From: Terriglobia bacterium
GTDB lineage: Bacteria > Acidobacteriota > Terriglobia > Terriglobales > Acidobacteriaceae
Length of the DNA: 64,000 bases
NCBI GenBank assembly: GCA_020073645.1
Contig: JAIQET010000014.1
Span: forward strand, 1 to 64,000
Direction of reading: 5' to 3'
This document shows positions 1-8,897 of the stretch, one piece after another. Below the pieces are notes generated by a model. That model was given only the letters and a program-made list of their open reading frames with translations, ran no database searches and was not told the origin of the DNA. The position numbers and the translations under genes were made by a program. Every line of letters begins with the position of its first letter. The first letter of the stretch is position 1.

Positions 1-267
1 CATTTTCAGAAGGGCGAGTACGTCACCGTCCCCTGCGGGATCGCGCGCTTTCCAAAAGAAGCGCCATTTCCACCCAGAGAGTGGATCGAGCGCGGGTACA
101 ACATCCAGCACTGGACTGAAATGCCCCGCGGAGGCCATTTCGCCGCCGCCGAAGAGCCCGAGTTGCTGGCAAGAGATATTCGCGCCTTCTTCCGAGCCCT
201 GCGCCCGGAAACCCGTAGCGCCGGCGTCCCGCCGGCTGTCGCGGGGGCGTCCCGCCCCCGCATCTAA
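1..267 (+). CDS. Epoxide hydrolase-like alpha/beta hydrolase, C-terminal fragment
   Basis: The open frame enters from the left edge and ends at TAA 265-267, so only the last 88 residues are visible. The segment around the Met-Pro-Arg-Gly-Gly-His-Phe-Ala-Ala motif followed by Glu-Pro-Glu-Leu-Leu-Ala is typical of the C-terminal end of epoxide hydrolases of the EHN/juvenile-hormone type, where this His is the catalytic base. The nucleophile Asp and the cap domain lie outside the window. The last codons run through a dispersed palindrome (214-236) that encodes Arg-Ser-Ala-Gly-Val-Pro-Pro-Ala, so the natural C-terminus has probably been replaced by repeat sequence. Family assignment rests on this short stretch only. 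Confidence 0.7.
   Translation, partial: HFQKGEYVTVPCGIARFPKEAPFPPREWIERGYNIQHWTEMPRGGHFAAAEEPELLARDIRAFFRALRPETRSAGVPPAVAGASRPRI
214..236 (+). repeat. Dispersed palindrome, family A (copy 1), inside coding sequence
   Basis: The core contains GCCGGCGTCCCGCCGGC, a near-perfect hairpin. The same core recurs inverted at 31887-31909, 33162-33183 and 63948-63969. Here it is read in frame at the end of the epoxide hydrolase-like gene. Confidence 0.85.
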
Positions 268-319
268 GCCACCCAGTTCCTCAGGGCGTCATCCGTCGGC
301 CCGAACACGCTGCCTATCC

Positions 320-1393
320 TTAAGGCGTATCCAACGCCCGCTCAATCCTGCGCAACCCCTCGCCAAACATCTCCGTATCCACTCCCATGCCAATCCGGAA
401 ATGATTCGGCAGACCGAAGAACCCTCCGGGCACAGCCGAAGTCTCGAACTCCGTCCGCAGCCGCAAGAGAAATGGTTCCACGCCGCCCCGAAGCAGCCGC
501 AGAACCGCCGTCGTTCCAAACTCCGTGCTCACCGCCGACACGCCCTTCACCCGCGCCAGAAACGCGCTCAGCAGCTTGCGGTCCGCGTCCACCACCTTGC
601 GCGCCCGCTCTCGAATCTGGTCCAGATGCTCGAACGCCACCACGCTCAGCAACTCCGCGGGATGCGCTGGGATAGAGGCAAACAGGTCGTTCAGCCGCCA
701 CATGGCACGCGCCAGATCGGGTTCCGCAAGAATCCATCCACAGCGCAGTCCGCTCAGGCCATAAACCTTGGTCAGGCTGGTGGTGACAATGAACTCCGGT
801 CCCAGATGATAGGAGCTTCGCGGCGTATTTTCATAAACCGCGTCGAGATAGACCTCGTCCACCAGCACGTGCGCCCCCACACTCCGCGCCAGGTCGCCGA
901 CTTCGCGCAGCACGGAATCCGGCGTCAGCACGCTGCTGGGATTGTGCAGATTGGTCAGCACGATCAGCTTGGTTTTCGTGCTCATCACCCGGCGAATCTC
1001 CGCCGGGTCCACGGCGTACCCGCTCTCTTCGCTGCGCGCGAAGTGTTTCACCGCTGCCCCCAGATATAGCGCAGCGGAAGTGAGCAGCTCGTAGGTGGGA
1101 TGCTCAATCAGTACCTCGTCGCCCGGATCAATGAGCGCCGCCATCGCCAGATGATTGGCCATGGACGTCCCAGCAGCCGCCACCACGCAATCCGGATCCA
1201 CTCCACACTTTTTCGCGATGGCTCGTTGCAACGGCGCATAGCCGTAGGTGCTGTCCCCGTTGATTTCGAGTTGCTCAATCGTGACGGGAAGCTCACGCAG
1301 TGGGAACGCGCCTACGCCGCTGGATGCCAGGTTGAACCGCGTCCGGCCCTGGGTCTTCGCCCACAGCATGTAGTCGGAATGTCGCTGTCTCAT
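320..1393 (-). CDS. PLP-dependent aminotransferase, class I/II fold
   Basis: A 357-residue fold-type I aminotransferase, predicted to move an amino group between an amino acid and a 2-oxo acid in the cytoplasm. Visible motifs are an Asn-Leu-His-Asn-Pro segment, Asp-Glu-Val-Tyr for PLP ring contacts, the Schiff-base Lys in Ser-Leu-Thr-Lys-Val-Tyr-Gly, and a C-terminal Phe-Arg-Ile-Gly. The ATG at 1393 was chosen because it overlaps the stop of the upstream permease (ATGA, 1390-1393); a longer open frame upstream only reads through the permease. Translational coupling suggests the permease supplies the substrate. The amino acid used cannot be deduced. It is not obviously EgtE, which is of a different PLP class, although ergothioneine genes lie nearby. 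Confidence 0.85.
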   Translation of the reverse strand: MRQRHSDYMLWAKTQGRTRFNLASSGVGAFPLRELPVTIEQLEINGDSTYGYAPLQRAIAKKCGVDPDCVVAAAGTSMANHLAMAALIDPGDEVLIEHPTYELLTSAALYLGAAVKHFARSEESGYAVDPAEIRRVMSTKTKLIVLTNLHNPSSVLTPDSVLREVGDLARSVGAHVLVDEVYLDAVYENTPRSSYHLGPEFIVTTSLTKVYGLSGLRCGWILAEPDLARAMWRLNDLFASIPAHPAELLSVVAFEHLDQIRERARKVVDADRKLLSAFLARVKGVSAVSTEFGTTAVLRLLRGGVEPFLLRLRTEFETSAVPGGFFGLPNHFRIGMGVDTEMFGEGLRRIERALDTP

Positions 1394-2730
1394 AGCTCTT
1401 GCGGAGGCGGATTCCGCCGTGCTCCCCGGCTCCAGTACAAATATACCGGGATGCCCGCCAGCAGGATGATCAAGCCGATCGCGCTGTTCGCTGGAGAACT
1501 CACGATCGTGCTGATCACGATCCCGGCGCACGTCAGCACGAACAGTCCCGTCGTGTAGGGATGCCCCGGCACCAGATACAGATCCTGAGAAGGAGTTGCA
1601 TCCAGCTTGCGCCGGAACACAAACAAAGATGCTGCGGTCAATCCGAAAGAAATGAAGTCCACCGACACCACGTAGTTCAGAATCTGCTCGTAGCGTCCCG
1701 AGAGCGCGATCACCGTCGCAGTCACGCCTTGCAGCACGATGGCAACCACCGGCACGCTGGTCCGCGGAGACAACCAGCCTACGCTGCGGAAGAACAGGCC
1801 GTCACGCGCCATCGCATAGTAAACCCGCGGAGCGGTGAGAATTCCCTGGCTCAGAAATCCCAGCGTGGACACCGCAATGCCGAAGGCAATCCACTGCGCC
1901 CCGCGCTCGCCCAGAGCCGCACGCATCACCGCCGAAGCCGGGGTGCGCGTCGCTGCCAACCCAGTTGGCCCCAGCACCCGCACGCAAACGAAATTCACCG
2001 CCAGATAAAGCAGCACCACCCCGAGCACGCCCGCCACCAATCCGCGCGAGAGGTCACGCCGCGGATCGCGCATCTCTCCGGCCACGAAGCTCGCAGTTTG
2101 CCATCCCCCATACGCGAAGGCGACCGGTACCATTGCCGCGCCAATTGCCCCTGCCAGCCCGAACGACACCGGCCGGTCGAGCATCGGTAAGGCATGCAGC
2201 GCTCCACCGCCCCACAGCATGCCCACCGCAACCATGGCCGCGATGGCACCAGCTTTGAGCAGCATCAGCCCACTCTGTACGTTGCTCCCTGCCCTCACGC
2301 CGAGACAGTTGATGGCAGTCAACCCCAGGAGTGCAGCCGAGGCAATGGCGCCATCGCTGGCTGAGAACCCCGTGATCTCGCGATAATATCTGGCAAACGT
2401 GACCGCGACCGCAGCCATGCCTCCGGTCTGGGTCACCAGCAACAGCACCCATCCATAAATGAAGGCTACGGAAGGATGGTAGGCCTCGCGCAGGTACAGG
2501 TATTGCCCTCCCGCCTCCGGCAAACGGGTGGCCAGTTCAGCCCAGATAAATGCGCCCAGCATCGCCAGCACACCGCCCAGTAGCCAGACCCCAAGAATCA
2601 GAAAAGGCGTGTGCACTCGCAACGCAACCACGTAGGGATTAATAAAGATGCCGGAGCCCACGATGCCACCCATCACGATCATGGTGGCGTCGAATACTCC
2701 GAGCAATCGGCGGGGTTTGGCAGCGTCCAT
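1390..2730 (-). CDS. APC-family amino acid permease
   Basis: A 446-residue integral membrane protein with about 12 hydrophobic segments. The N-terminal Gly-Ile-Val-Gly-Ser-Gly-Ile-Phe motif in the first helix is the substrate-binding signature of the amino acid-polyamine-organocation superfamily, and the Glu-Ala-Gly-Gly-Gln-Tyr-Leu-Tyr motif resembles LAT/SteT exchangers. It should move amino acids across the inner membrane, possibly by exchange. It overlaps the downstream aminotransferase by four bases, so the pair probably handles one amino acid. The ATG at 2730 has no strong Shine-Dalgarno sequence. The exact substrate is unknown. Confidence 0.9.
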   Translation of the reverse strand: MDAAKPRRLLGVFDATMIVMGGIVGSGIFINPYVVALRVHTPFLILGVWLLGGVLAMLGAFIWAELATRLPEAGGQYLYLREAYHPSVAFIYGWVLLLVTQTGGMAAVAVTFARYYREITGFSASDGAIASAALLGLTAINCLGVRAGSNVQSGLMLLKAGAIAAMVAVGMLWGGGALHALPMLDRPVSFGLAGAIGAAMVPVAFAYGGWQTASFVAGEMRDPRRDLSRGLVAGVLGVVLLYLAVNFVCVRVLGPTGLAATRTPASAVMRAALGERGAQWIAFGIAVSTLGFLSQGILTAPRVYYAMARDGLFFRSVGWLSPRTSVPVVAIVLQGVTATVIALSGRYEQILNYVVSVDFISFGLTAASLFVFRRKLDATPSQDLYLVPGHPYTTGLFVLTCAGIVISTIVSSPANSAIGLIILLAGIPVYLYWSRGARRNPPPQEL

Positions 2731-2740
2731 CCGGCAAGTC

Positions 2741-2770
2741 TCGTGTGGGGCCGGGTCTCTGACCCGGCCG
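2741..2770. repeat. Dispersed palindrome, family E
   Basis: A hairpin centred on CCGGGTCTCTGACCCGG, preceded by GTGTGGGG. A related double copy lies at 46661-46720. It sits just upstream of the permease start. Confidence 0.7.
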
Positions 2771-2852
2771 ATCGCGGCGGTTGCTCCCGGAGCTCGCTCG
2801 CCGATCGGACCGCGATCACCCTACCACAGGGGGTAGCGAGCAGGGATGGCGC

Positions 2853-3287
2853 TCAGTTCTGGTACACCACATAAAACGTGCCTCCGGTCAGGTTACATTG
2901 CCCCTCGACCGTGTTGTCGTGGTTAACCGTGACCTTGCATTGGGCGCCGCCAGTTGCCGCAATCTTTGCTTCCGGATTCTCCGCCGTCGCGAGGGCGGTC
3001 TTAGTAGTCTCACCGGCGGGCACAACCAGCAGCACCACCACGATCTTCCGGTAACTGCGACTATGCTGTAGACCTACCATTTGAAACGTATCCACCTGCG
3101 GCCCCGTAGTTTCGGTCGCGGCGGTCTTGCTTTTTTCGACGCCACCGACCAGGCAGTTCACGCTGGCGACGAGCTTTTTTACAGTCGCGGCTTCGGTAGT
3201 GTACGTGACCTTGGGGCATGGCTGTGCAAGAGTCACGCCCGCAAGCAGAAGAAAAGCGGCAAGAGATAAGGCTCCAAGTCGCATCAT
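2853..3287 (-). CDS. Small secreted protein of unknown function
   Basis: A 144-residue protein with an N-terminal signal peptide: a hydrophobic run of about 17 residues ending in Thr-Leu-Ala-Gln. The mature part has four Cys (near residues 22, 43, 119 and 131), which could form disulfides, and alternating Thr/Val-rich stretches suggesting a beta fold. Start at 3287 is favoured by GGAG nine bases upstream; a second ATG follows immediately. No family is recognised. It stands alone between the permease and the ergothioneine operon. Confidence 0.65.
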   Translation of the reverse strand: MMRLGALSLAAFLLLAGVTLAQPCPKVTYTTEAATVKKLVASVNCLVGGVEKSKTAATETTGPQVDTFQMVGLQHSRSYRKIVVVLLVVPAGETTKTALATAENPEAKIAATGGAQCKVTVNHDNTVEGQCNLTGGTFYVVYQN

Positions 3288-3427
3288 GCCTGCATTCTCC
3301 CAGATGCCGGCCGCGATCCTGGAACCAGTTTCCGAGGAGTACCAACTGGGTAAATCGCGAACCTGAGTCCCGCCACTGCAGATCGGCAAGGCAGAGGTTC
3401 AGCTCCGCAAGGGGCGAATGAAAGTAG

Positions 3428-3447
3428 CCCGCCACTTCAGTGGCGGG
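3428..3447. repeat. Palindrome downstream of egtD
   Basis: CCCGCCACTTCAGTGGCGGG forms a hairpin with an 8-bp stem, followed by a second repeat-like stretch (GAAGTGCCGTAGGCACGG). No T-run follows on the egtD strand, so it is more likely a dispersed repeat than an intrinsic terminator. Confidence 0.55.
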
Positions 3448-3508
3448 ACACTTCAGCAGACCGGCGAAGTGCCGTAGGCACGGCTGAGATTTTTCTGGCT
3501 CTGGATGC

Positions 3509-4498
3509 TCATTCCGCGACCAGCAGATTCTCCGCGAAGGGCCATTCGTCATCGATCCACTGCGCCTGGCAGCGGAATCCCGCATCCTGCGCGATCTGGA
3601 ACATCTCGTCCGGAGAATATTTGTGGCTGCTTTCGGTCCAGATCGTTTCGCCCTCAGGGAAGGTAGTTGAGAACCCGGCCTTGTAGATGGTCACCGTCTG
3701 TTCTCTCTTCGACCGGAGGTGCATTTCCACGCTGCGCGCTTCGCCGTTGAACCGAGCCACGTGCTCGAACTGCTGCAGAGCAAAATCTGCGTCCAGTTCC
3801 CGATTGATCCTGGCCAGCATGTTCAGGTTGAACGCTGCCGTCACCCCCACAGAATCATCGTAGGCGTTAATAAGTTGGTGGATGGGCTTCTCCAAGTCCG
3901 TTCCCAGCAGCAGCGAATCGCCCGCCTGCAGAATTCCGCGCACCTGCCGCAGGAATTTCAGGCCCGCCGGGCGATCAAAGTTGCCGATAGTGCTCCCCAG
4001 GAACAGGACCAGCAGGTGTTGCCCCGGATGCCGCCGCGCCGCTACCTCCAGCAACCCGTCCAGGTACTCGCGCTCGAAGCCGACAATGCTGATTGAATCG
4101 ATATCGCCCAGCTCACGCGCGCACATGGCTAGCGCCTTCGGAGAAATTTCGATTGGGCAATAGGAAGTGTGCTGCCGTCGGCAGAGCGCTTCCAGAATCC
4201 AGCGCGTCTTCTTGCCGCTGCCGCTGCCCAGTTCCGCCACCATCACCGGTCCCGGAACCCGATCGACAATATCCGAGGCATTGCGTCGCAGCAGTCGCTC
4301 GTCCGCCCGGGTCAGACCATACTCCGGCAGCACGCTGATCACCTCGAACAGCGCCGACCCCACATCGTCGTACAAGTATTTCGACGGAAGTTCCTTCTGC
4401 CCCGGCTTCGTCAGCCCCGCCCGGACCTCTGCGGCGAACTCGAATACGGGGTCAGCCGTAATCGCGTGTGTCAGCATGAAGTGCCGTTTTGGTTTCAT
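3509..4498 (-). CDS. egtD: L-histidine N-alpha-methyltransferase (ergothioneine biosynthesis)
   Basis: A 329-residue EgtD-family enzyme that trimethylates the alpha-amino group of histidine with SAM to give hercynine, the first step of ergothioneine synthesis. The SAM-binding loop Glu-Leu-Gly-Ser-Gly-Ser-Gly-Lys-Lys-Thr lies at residues 89-98, a Leu-Gly-Ser-Thr-Ile-Gly-Asn-Phe motif follows, and the C-terminal Thr-Glu-Ser-Ser-His-Lys-Tyr matches the family substrate pocket. Length is typical. The start ATG overlaps the stop of egtB (ATGA, 4495-4498), so the two are translationally coupled with egtB first. No egtA, egtC or recognisable egtE lies nearby. Confidence 0.95.
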   Translation of the reverse strand: MKPKRHFMLTHAITADPVFEFAAEVRAGLTKPGQKELPSKYLYDDVGSALFEVISVLPEYGLTRADERLLRRNASDIVDRVPGPVMVAELGSGSGKKTRWILEALCRRQHTSYCPIEISPKALAMCARELGDIDSISIVGFEREYLDGLLEVAARRHPGQHLLVLFLGSTIGNFDRPAGLKFLRQVRGILQAGDSLLLGTDLEKPIHQLINAYDDSVGVTAAFNLNMLARINRELDADFALQQFEHVARFNGEARSVEMHLRSKREQTVTIYKAGFSTTFPEGETIWTESSHKYSPDEMFQIAQDAGFRCQAQWIDDEWPFAENLLVAE

Positions 4499-5835
4499 TT
4501 GTTCCTCACGCAGCGAAATCCCGCATACACATATTGGTAGTGCGGTTGGAACCAGTTGCGAAACGAGCGGCGCAACATGCAGGCAGCCGTGCGGGCCGAT
4601 CCGCCCTTCATCACGTAATGCTGCCCATCAAAGAAATTCGCCGAGTACCCCTGGTAGAACGAAAACGGCCGGAACCCGGGGAAGGGTGCAAACACACTCG
4701 AGGTCCACTCCCACCCGTTGCCCAGCAAGTCAGCCACGCCAAATGCGCTGTGCCCCTGAGGAAACGCGCCCACCGGCGTGGGATCCCACCTCTGAAAATC
4801 GAAGTTCCCCCGTTTTTCTCTGAGGGCCTCATTGCCCCATGGATAGGCCCGTTCGTCGCCGCTAGGCGTTCCGTACGCCGCACGATGCCACTGCGCTTCA
4901 CTGGGTAAGGCCTTCCTTGCCCAGCGGGCGTACGCGCGCGCCTCCGCTCGGCTCACATACACCGGCCAGTCCAGCGGCAGGGGGACCTCCTCAAACATTG
5001 CACAGAAATACCACGCCTCACCCTGCCGTCTCCAGAAAGCAGGATGCCTGATGTTGTGCTGCGTCTTCCAATTCCAATCGGCATCGGCCCAGAGCGACGG
5101 ATCCTCGTAGCCCCCCGCAGCCATGAATTCCAAGTACTCACCATTGGTCACTTTGTACTGGTCCACCGCGAACCCCGGGACGTTCACCGTGTGGGCTTCG
5201 TATTCGTTGTCCCAGCCAAAGCTGCTTGCGCCGCGTGACAGCCCCAGCGGCGCCTGCCCCGCAGGAATCTCGATCATCCTCGGCACAACCGTCGGCACCA
5301 CAACTTCGGGCGCCCGCGTTTGTCGAATTTTCCGATCGAGCGGCAACTGATGCAGCATGTACGCCAAAGTTTCCGCATGCATCAATCGGTGCTCAATCGC
5401 CACCTGCACCAATACACTCGCCGGATACCCTTCCTCCACCACCGGCTTCGCATCGGAGAGCAGCCCGCCAGCCAGTTCTGCATCCAAAGTTTCCCGAACT
5501 CGACGGACGTAATTTTGTACCTCCGCTACCGATGGCCAATCTGCGGGCTGGTCCGACGGAAGTCCTCCATCCACCGGATCAATCCCGAACGCGAACAGCC
5601 GGTCATATTCCTCATGAAACGAATCCACTCCCAGCACGCGTTCCCGCAGAAGGTTCCAATCGAACGCCTCCAGATGCCCGATATAGAAGATGATTCGGTG
5701 CCGCTCGGGAATGGGCCGCTCGTAAAGAGAATCAGGCCGTACGATCTGGAAGATTTCGTCCGTCCGGAGGCGAGCCTCCGCGATGCGCTCCAGCAGTTCG
5801 TGCCGAACTTCGACAGTATCGCGCGCTGCGGACAT
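4495..5835 (-). CDS. egtB: EgtB-type sulfoxide synthase (ergothioneine biosynthesis)
   Basis: A 446-residue non-haem iron enzyme joining hercynine to a cysteine-containing thiol by oxidative C-S bond formation. The N-terminal DinB-like domain carries the expected three-His iron site: His54 in Gly-His-Leu-Glu, and His149 and His153 in the HxxxH stretch His-Arg-Leu-Met-His-Ala-Glu. The C-terminal half is an FGE-sulfatase fold ending in Gly-Gly-Ser-Ala-Arg and Tyr-Ala-Gly-Phe-Arg-Cys-Val. AAGGAGGT just upstream of ATG 5835 fixes the start. The lack of egtA/egtC fits type II EgtB, known from the acidobacterium Chloracidobacterium, which uses free cysteine; this is inference from context, not from substrate residues. 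Confidence 0.93.
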   Translation of the reverse strand: MSAARDTVEVRHELLERIAEARLRTDEIFQIVRPDSLYERPIPERHRIIFYIGHLEAFDWNLLRERVLGVDSFHEEYDRLFAFGIDPVDGGLPSDQPADWPSVAEVQNYVRRVRETLDAELAGGLLSDAKPVVEEGYPASVLVQVAIEHRLMHAETLAYMLHQLPLDRKIRQTRAPEVVVPTVVPRMIEIPAGQAPLGLSRGASSFGWDNEYEAHTVNVPGFAVDQYKVTNGEYLEFMAAGGYEDPSLWADADWNWKTQHNIRHPAFWRRQGEAWYFCAMFEEVPLPLDWPVYVSRAEARAYARWARKALPSEAQWHRAAYGTPSGDERAYPWGNEALREKRGNFDFQRWDPTPVGAFPQGHSAFGVADLLGNGWEWTSSVFAPFPGFRPFSFYQGYSANFFDGQHYVMKGGSARTAACMLRRSFRNWFQPHYQYVYAGFRCVRNK

Positions 5836-5928
5836 TGCTTTACCTCCTTGAGGAATTTTTGATCGTTGTGCAGCGCCGCCGTGCCCCACACTGGCGCGCC
5901 CGGCCAGAGATCAGCGATTAGAGTCTGA

Positions 5929-6357
5929 TCACCCCATTCGTTCGACCCACTGCGCGCGCCAAGCCGGAGCCTCGAAGGGATCGGCAAAATACTGGGTCTC
6001 GTGCGCCGCCCGGCTGCCCGCGAACTCCATGATGCTCACCGTGTACACCGGTTTCCCCTGATAGGTAATCACGTACTCGGTGACCCACAGCTTGCCGTGC
6101 CCCACGATCCGCCGCACCGTGAACCCGCCCGGCTTGCCGGGGTGGTGCGAACGCAGGGCTTGTATATTACGCCGTCCATGGATGCGCTCGCCAGATTGCG
6201 GATAATCGCAGATCGCGTCGTCCAGATAGATGTCGTGCTCGGTCTCCACATCGCCCGCAGCCGACGCCGCCCAGTGTTGCTCCAGCGCCCCCCGAATCTC
6301 ACGTTCCCCTGCCGTTGCACCACCTGATCCCTTCGGGATCCGCTCCGAAGTTGCCAT
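5929..6357 (-). CDS. SnoaL-like / NTF2-fold protein
   Basis: A 142-residue cytoplasmic protein of the SnoaL-like superfamily, a cone-shaped alpha+beta barrel found in cyclases, isomerases and ligand-binding proteins. Family features seen are the early helix with Leu-Glu-Gln-His-Trp and Gly-Asp-Val-Glu, the Asp-Tyr-Pro-Gln-Ser-Gly-Glu segment, the Gly-Arg-Arg-Asn-Ile-Gln-Ala-Leu helix and the C-terminal Tyr-Phe-Ala-Asp-Pro-Phe. AAAGGAG supports the ATG at 6357. It lies 93 bases upstream of egtB on the same strand and could share its transcript, but no role in ergothioneine synthesis is known for this family. Confidence 0.8.
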   Translation of the reverse strand: MATSERIPKGSGGATAGEREIRGALEQHWAASAAGDVETEHDIYLDDAICDYPQSGERIHGRRNIQALRSHHPGKPGGFTVRRIVGHGKLWVTEYVITYQGKPVYTVSIMEFAGSRAAHETQYFADPFEAPAWRAQWVERMG

Positions 6358-6686
6358 GAGGGGTCTCCTTTCGGAATGCCTCCCCAGCCGCAGCGACGAC
6401 CGCGCCTAGAGTCGCCTGCGTAACCAGCGGCAGGGAGACGTGGGTTAGCTATCGTCCACCACCCGCACCCTTTGACACACCCAGCGTAAGATGCCGCAGC
6501 CCGGCTCAGGGACTCACCCTTTCACGCTGCCTTTATCAAACCTGGCCCTTCTGATTCCACACCTCCTCGGGCGATACACAATGATTGCAACCACCTGCCC
6601 ACCAAAGGCTTAGTAAGCGTCAGAAAGAGTCGAGCGGGCCGGCATCAGGCAAGGCCGCCCACGGCCCTATGCTAGAATCCCGGGAA
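6358..6686. other. Divergent intergenic region
   Basis: About 330 bases between the leftward SnoaL/egtBD genes and the rightward glycosyltransferase. It must hold both promoters, but no convincing -35/-10 pair was found; an isolated TTGACA near 6472 lacks a well-spaced -10. No further gene seen. Confidence 0.5.
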
Positions 6687-7685
6687 ATGCACGAAGACGA
6701 CACTCGGGAGCGAGAGACCCTCCACGAGGTCTCGGTGGTTGTGCCGGTCTACCAGGGCGAGCACACGCTCGAGGCGCTGGCCGACGAAATCGCCCCCCTC
6801 ACTCTCTCCCAGGCGACACCCGGCGGGCGCCGTTTTCGAGTGGTTGAGTTGCTGCTCGTGCACGATGGGGCGGTGGACCGCTCAGCGGAAGTCATGAGGC
6901 GGCTCGGCTCCCAGTATCCCTTCTTGCGGATGATCTGGCTCTCACGCAACTACGGCCAGCACCCGGCCACCCTCGCGGGGATGGCGAGTACGGTCTCGGA
7001 GTGGGTGGTTACCCTGGACGAGGATGGCCAGCAGGACCCGCGGGACATTGGCCGGATGCTCGACGAGGCGCTCGATCACCGGGCTCGACTGGTTTACGCG
7101 AAGCCCACCAATCCGCCTCCTCACGGGCTCCTGCGCAATTGGCTGTCCGACCTCGCCAAGTGGCTCTCCACGCGAGTGCTCGGCAGCCGCATCGGCACCT
7201 TCAACAGCTTCCGGCTGATCGAGGGCGAGGTGGCTCGCGGGGTGGCCGCCTATTGCGGCGCCAATGTCTACCTGGACGTTGCCCTTTCCTGGGTAGTCGG
7301 AACAGCGCGACACTGCCCCTTGGCACTGCGGAAGGAGCGCGGCCGACCCTCGGGCTACACGCTCAGGCGCCTGCTGGGACACTTCTGGCAGCTCGTCCTC
7401 ACCTCAGGCACGCTCCCCTTGCGCTTCATCGCTCTCCTGGGCGGGGTATCCATCCTGTTCGGCGTTCTGATCAGCGCCATCGCGTTCTGGCAGCGCTTGC
7501 AGAACAAGGTCCCGGTCCAGGGCTGGACCTCGATCTTCATCATGACCTGCCTCTTTGGGGGGCTGACCCTGGTCTCCCTCGGCATCATCGCGGAATACCT
7601 CGGGGTCGCGGTCTCAATGGCCATGGGCAAGCCGGCTTACTTGATCGTGTCGCGACCCGCCGAGGATCTCGGGCGCAAGCGGTGA
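6687..7685 (+). CDS. GT2-family glycosyltransferase (polyprenyl-phosphate type)
   Basis: A 332-residue family-2 glycosyltransferase like DPM1/GtrB/ArnC enzymes, which transfer a sugar from a nucleotide donor to a polyprenyl phosphate at the inner membrane. The GT-A domain opens with Val-Val-Val-Pro-Val-Tyr, has a divergent His-Asp-Gly-Ala-Val-Asp where Asp-Asp-Gly-Ser-Thr-Asp is usual, and carries Asp-Glu-Asp-Gly-Gln-Gln-Asp as the metal motif. Two hydrophobic segments form the C-terminal membrane anchor. The start could also be ATG 6669; neither has a good Shine-Dalgarno. The stop overlaps the next gene by four bases (GTGA). The pair is visibly more GC-rich than its neighbours and abuts a tRNA gene, hinting at transfer. 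Confidence 0.85.
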   Translation: MHEDDTRERETLHEVSVVVPVYQGEHTLEALADEIAPLTLSQATPGGRRFRVVELLLVHDGAVDRSAEVMRRLGSQYPFLRMIWLSRNYGQHPATLAGMASTVSEWVVTLDEDGQQDPRDIGRMLDEALDHRARLVYAKPTNPPPHGLLRNWLSDLAKWLSTRVLGSRIGTFNSFRLIEGEVARGVAAYCGANVYLDVALSWVVGTARHCPLALRKERGRPSGYTLRRLLGHFWQLVLTSGTLPLRFIALLGGVSILFGVLISAIAFWQRLQNKVPVQGWTSIFIMTCLFGGLTLVSLGIIAEYLGVAVSMAMGKPAYLIVSRPAEDLGRKR

Positions 7686-8662
7686 GCACCCTCGCCTGGG
7701 TTGTGGGCCGAGGCGGCCTGCTCGGGTCGTGCGTGGAGCGCGCGATCGGCTCGGCCGTGTGGCGCCCTGAGCGGCCCATCATTTGGGGCGACCCTGACCA
7801 ACTTCGTCAGTCGATCGCGGACGCGGTGCAGGGCTTCCAAACCCGTCTCGCGGCAGAGTCGCGGGACGGCTGGTGCGTCTACTGGTGCGCGGGCGACGGC
7901 GTGGTTGGCACTCCGGCCGACCGTCTCGCTGCGGAGACCGCGAGTCTGCGTTTTTTCCTCGAACGGCTCGGCGACCCGCAGAGCGCCCTCCCCGGCCGAG
8001 TGTTCCTCGCGAGCAGTGCAGGCGGTGTGTACGGCGGCAGCGCGGAGCATCCGGTGACCGAGGCGACTCTCCCTCAGCCCATCTCAGACTACGGGCGGGC
8101 GAAACTCGAGCAGGAGGAGGCGCTTCGGGATTGGGCGCGCGCGCGGCCGACCGTGTCGACGCTCGTTGGCCGGCTCTCCAACCTTTACGGCCCGGGCCAG
8201 CACCTCGACAAGCCGCAGGGACTCATTTCGCACATGTCGCGTTGTCTGATCTTCGGTGTTCCGGTGCGCATCTACGTACCACTCGACACCATCCGCGACT
8301 ACCTGTTCGCGGAGGATGCAGCCATGCGGATCGTGGCCGGCATGGCGCGGCTTGGACGCGAGGCGCCGGGCGGAGGCCAACACGTCACCAAGGTCTACAG
8401 TTCGGGGAACGAGACCACGGTCGCCGGGCTCATCGGCGTCTTCCGTCAAATCGCCAAGCGACAGCTCCGCGTGGTGTCGGGGCTGGCCCCGGTGCGCTCC
8501 CAGCAGCCCGCGCGACTCCAGTTCCGGTCCACCGTCTGGCCCGATGAGCCGGCCCGGCCGCGTACCGAATTGCTCGACGGGGTGAACCGCGTACACCGGC
8601 ACCAGTTCGCGCTCTTCCAGGCAGGACGGCTGCCCCCTCCCTCGGTAGGAACCCCGCGATGA
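7682..8662 (+). CDS. NAD-dependent epimerase/dehydratase (extended SDR)
   Basis: A 326-residue sugar-nucleotide epimerase/dehydratase-like protein. The N-terminal Gly-Arg-Gly-Gly-Leu-Leu-Gly is a variant of the GxxGxxG dinucleotide loop. The catalytic elements are Ser-Ser-Ala-Gly-Gly-Val-Tyr-Gly and Tyr-Gly-Arg-Ala-Lys (YxxxK), followed by Gly-Arg-Leu-Ser-Asn-Leu-Tyr-Gly-Pro-Gly. It starts at GTG 7682, overlapping the glycosyltransferase stop (GTGA), so both are translated from one message; it probably makes or modifies the sugar the transferase uses. The segment between the Rossmann loop and the Ser motif is shorter than usual. Product sugar unknown. Confidence 0.8.
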   Translation: MSTLAWVVGRGGLLGSCVERAIGSAVWRPERPIIWGDPDQLRQSIADAVQGFQTRLAAESRDGWCVYWCAGDGVVGTPADRLAAETASLRFFLERLGDPQSALPGRVFLASSAGGVYGGSAEHPVTEATLPQPISDYGRAKLEQEEALRDWARARPTVSTLVGRLSNLYGPGQHLDKPQGLISHMSRCLIFGVPVRIYVPLDTIRDYLFAEDAAMRIVAGMARLGREAPGGGQHVTKVYSSGNETTVAGLIGVFRQIAKRQLRVVSGLAPVRSQQPARLQFRSTVWPDEPARPRTELLDGVNRVHRHQFALFQAGRLPPPSVGTPR

Positions 8663-8821
8663 GCTTTCGTGGCCTGGTGTGTGACGCGGAGGGGGAATCT
8701 GCGAAGAGGGGCCGATCATGCGCTTTCGCGGCTGAGTAGGCACAATTCTGGGCACAACGCCGAAAACGCGATTCCTGCGGAGTCGAGCGAGCCGGTGCTG
8801 GCTGGGACTGTCACTGGGAGA

Positions 8822-8897
<76 letters not shown>

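Noticed and set aside
320-1393. EgtE, the ergothioneine C-S lyase
   Set aside because: The protein has class I/II aminotransferase motifs, whereas EgtE belongs to the class V-like PLP group, and the gene is coupled to a permease instead.
7001-7681. Upstream extension of the epimerase frame
   Set aside because: It overlaps the glycosyltransferase in another frame; the GTG at 7682 overlapping its stop is the natural start.
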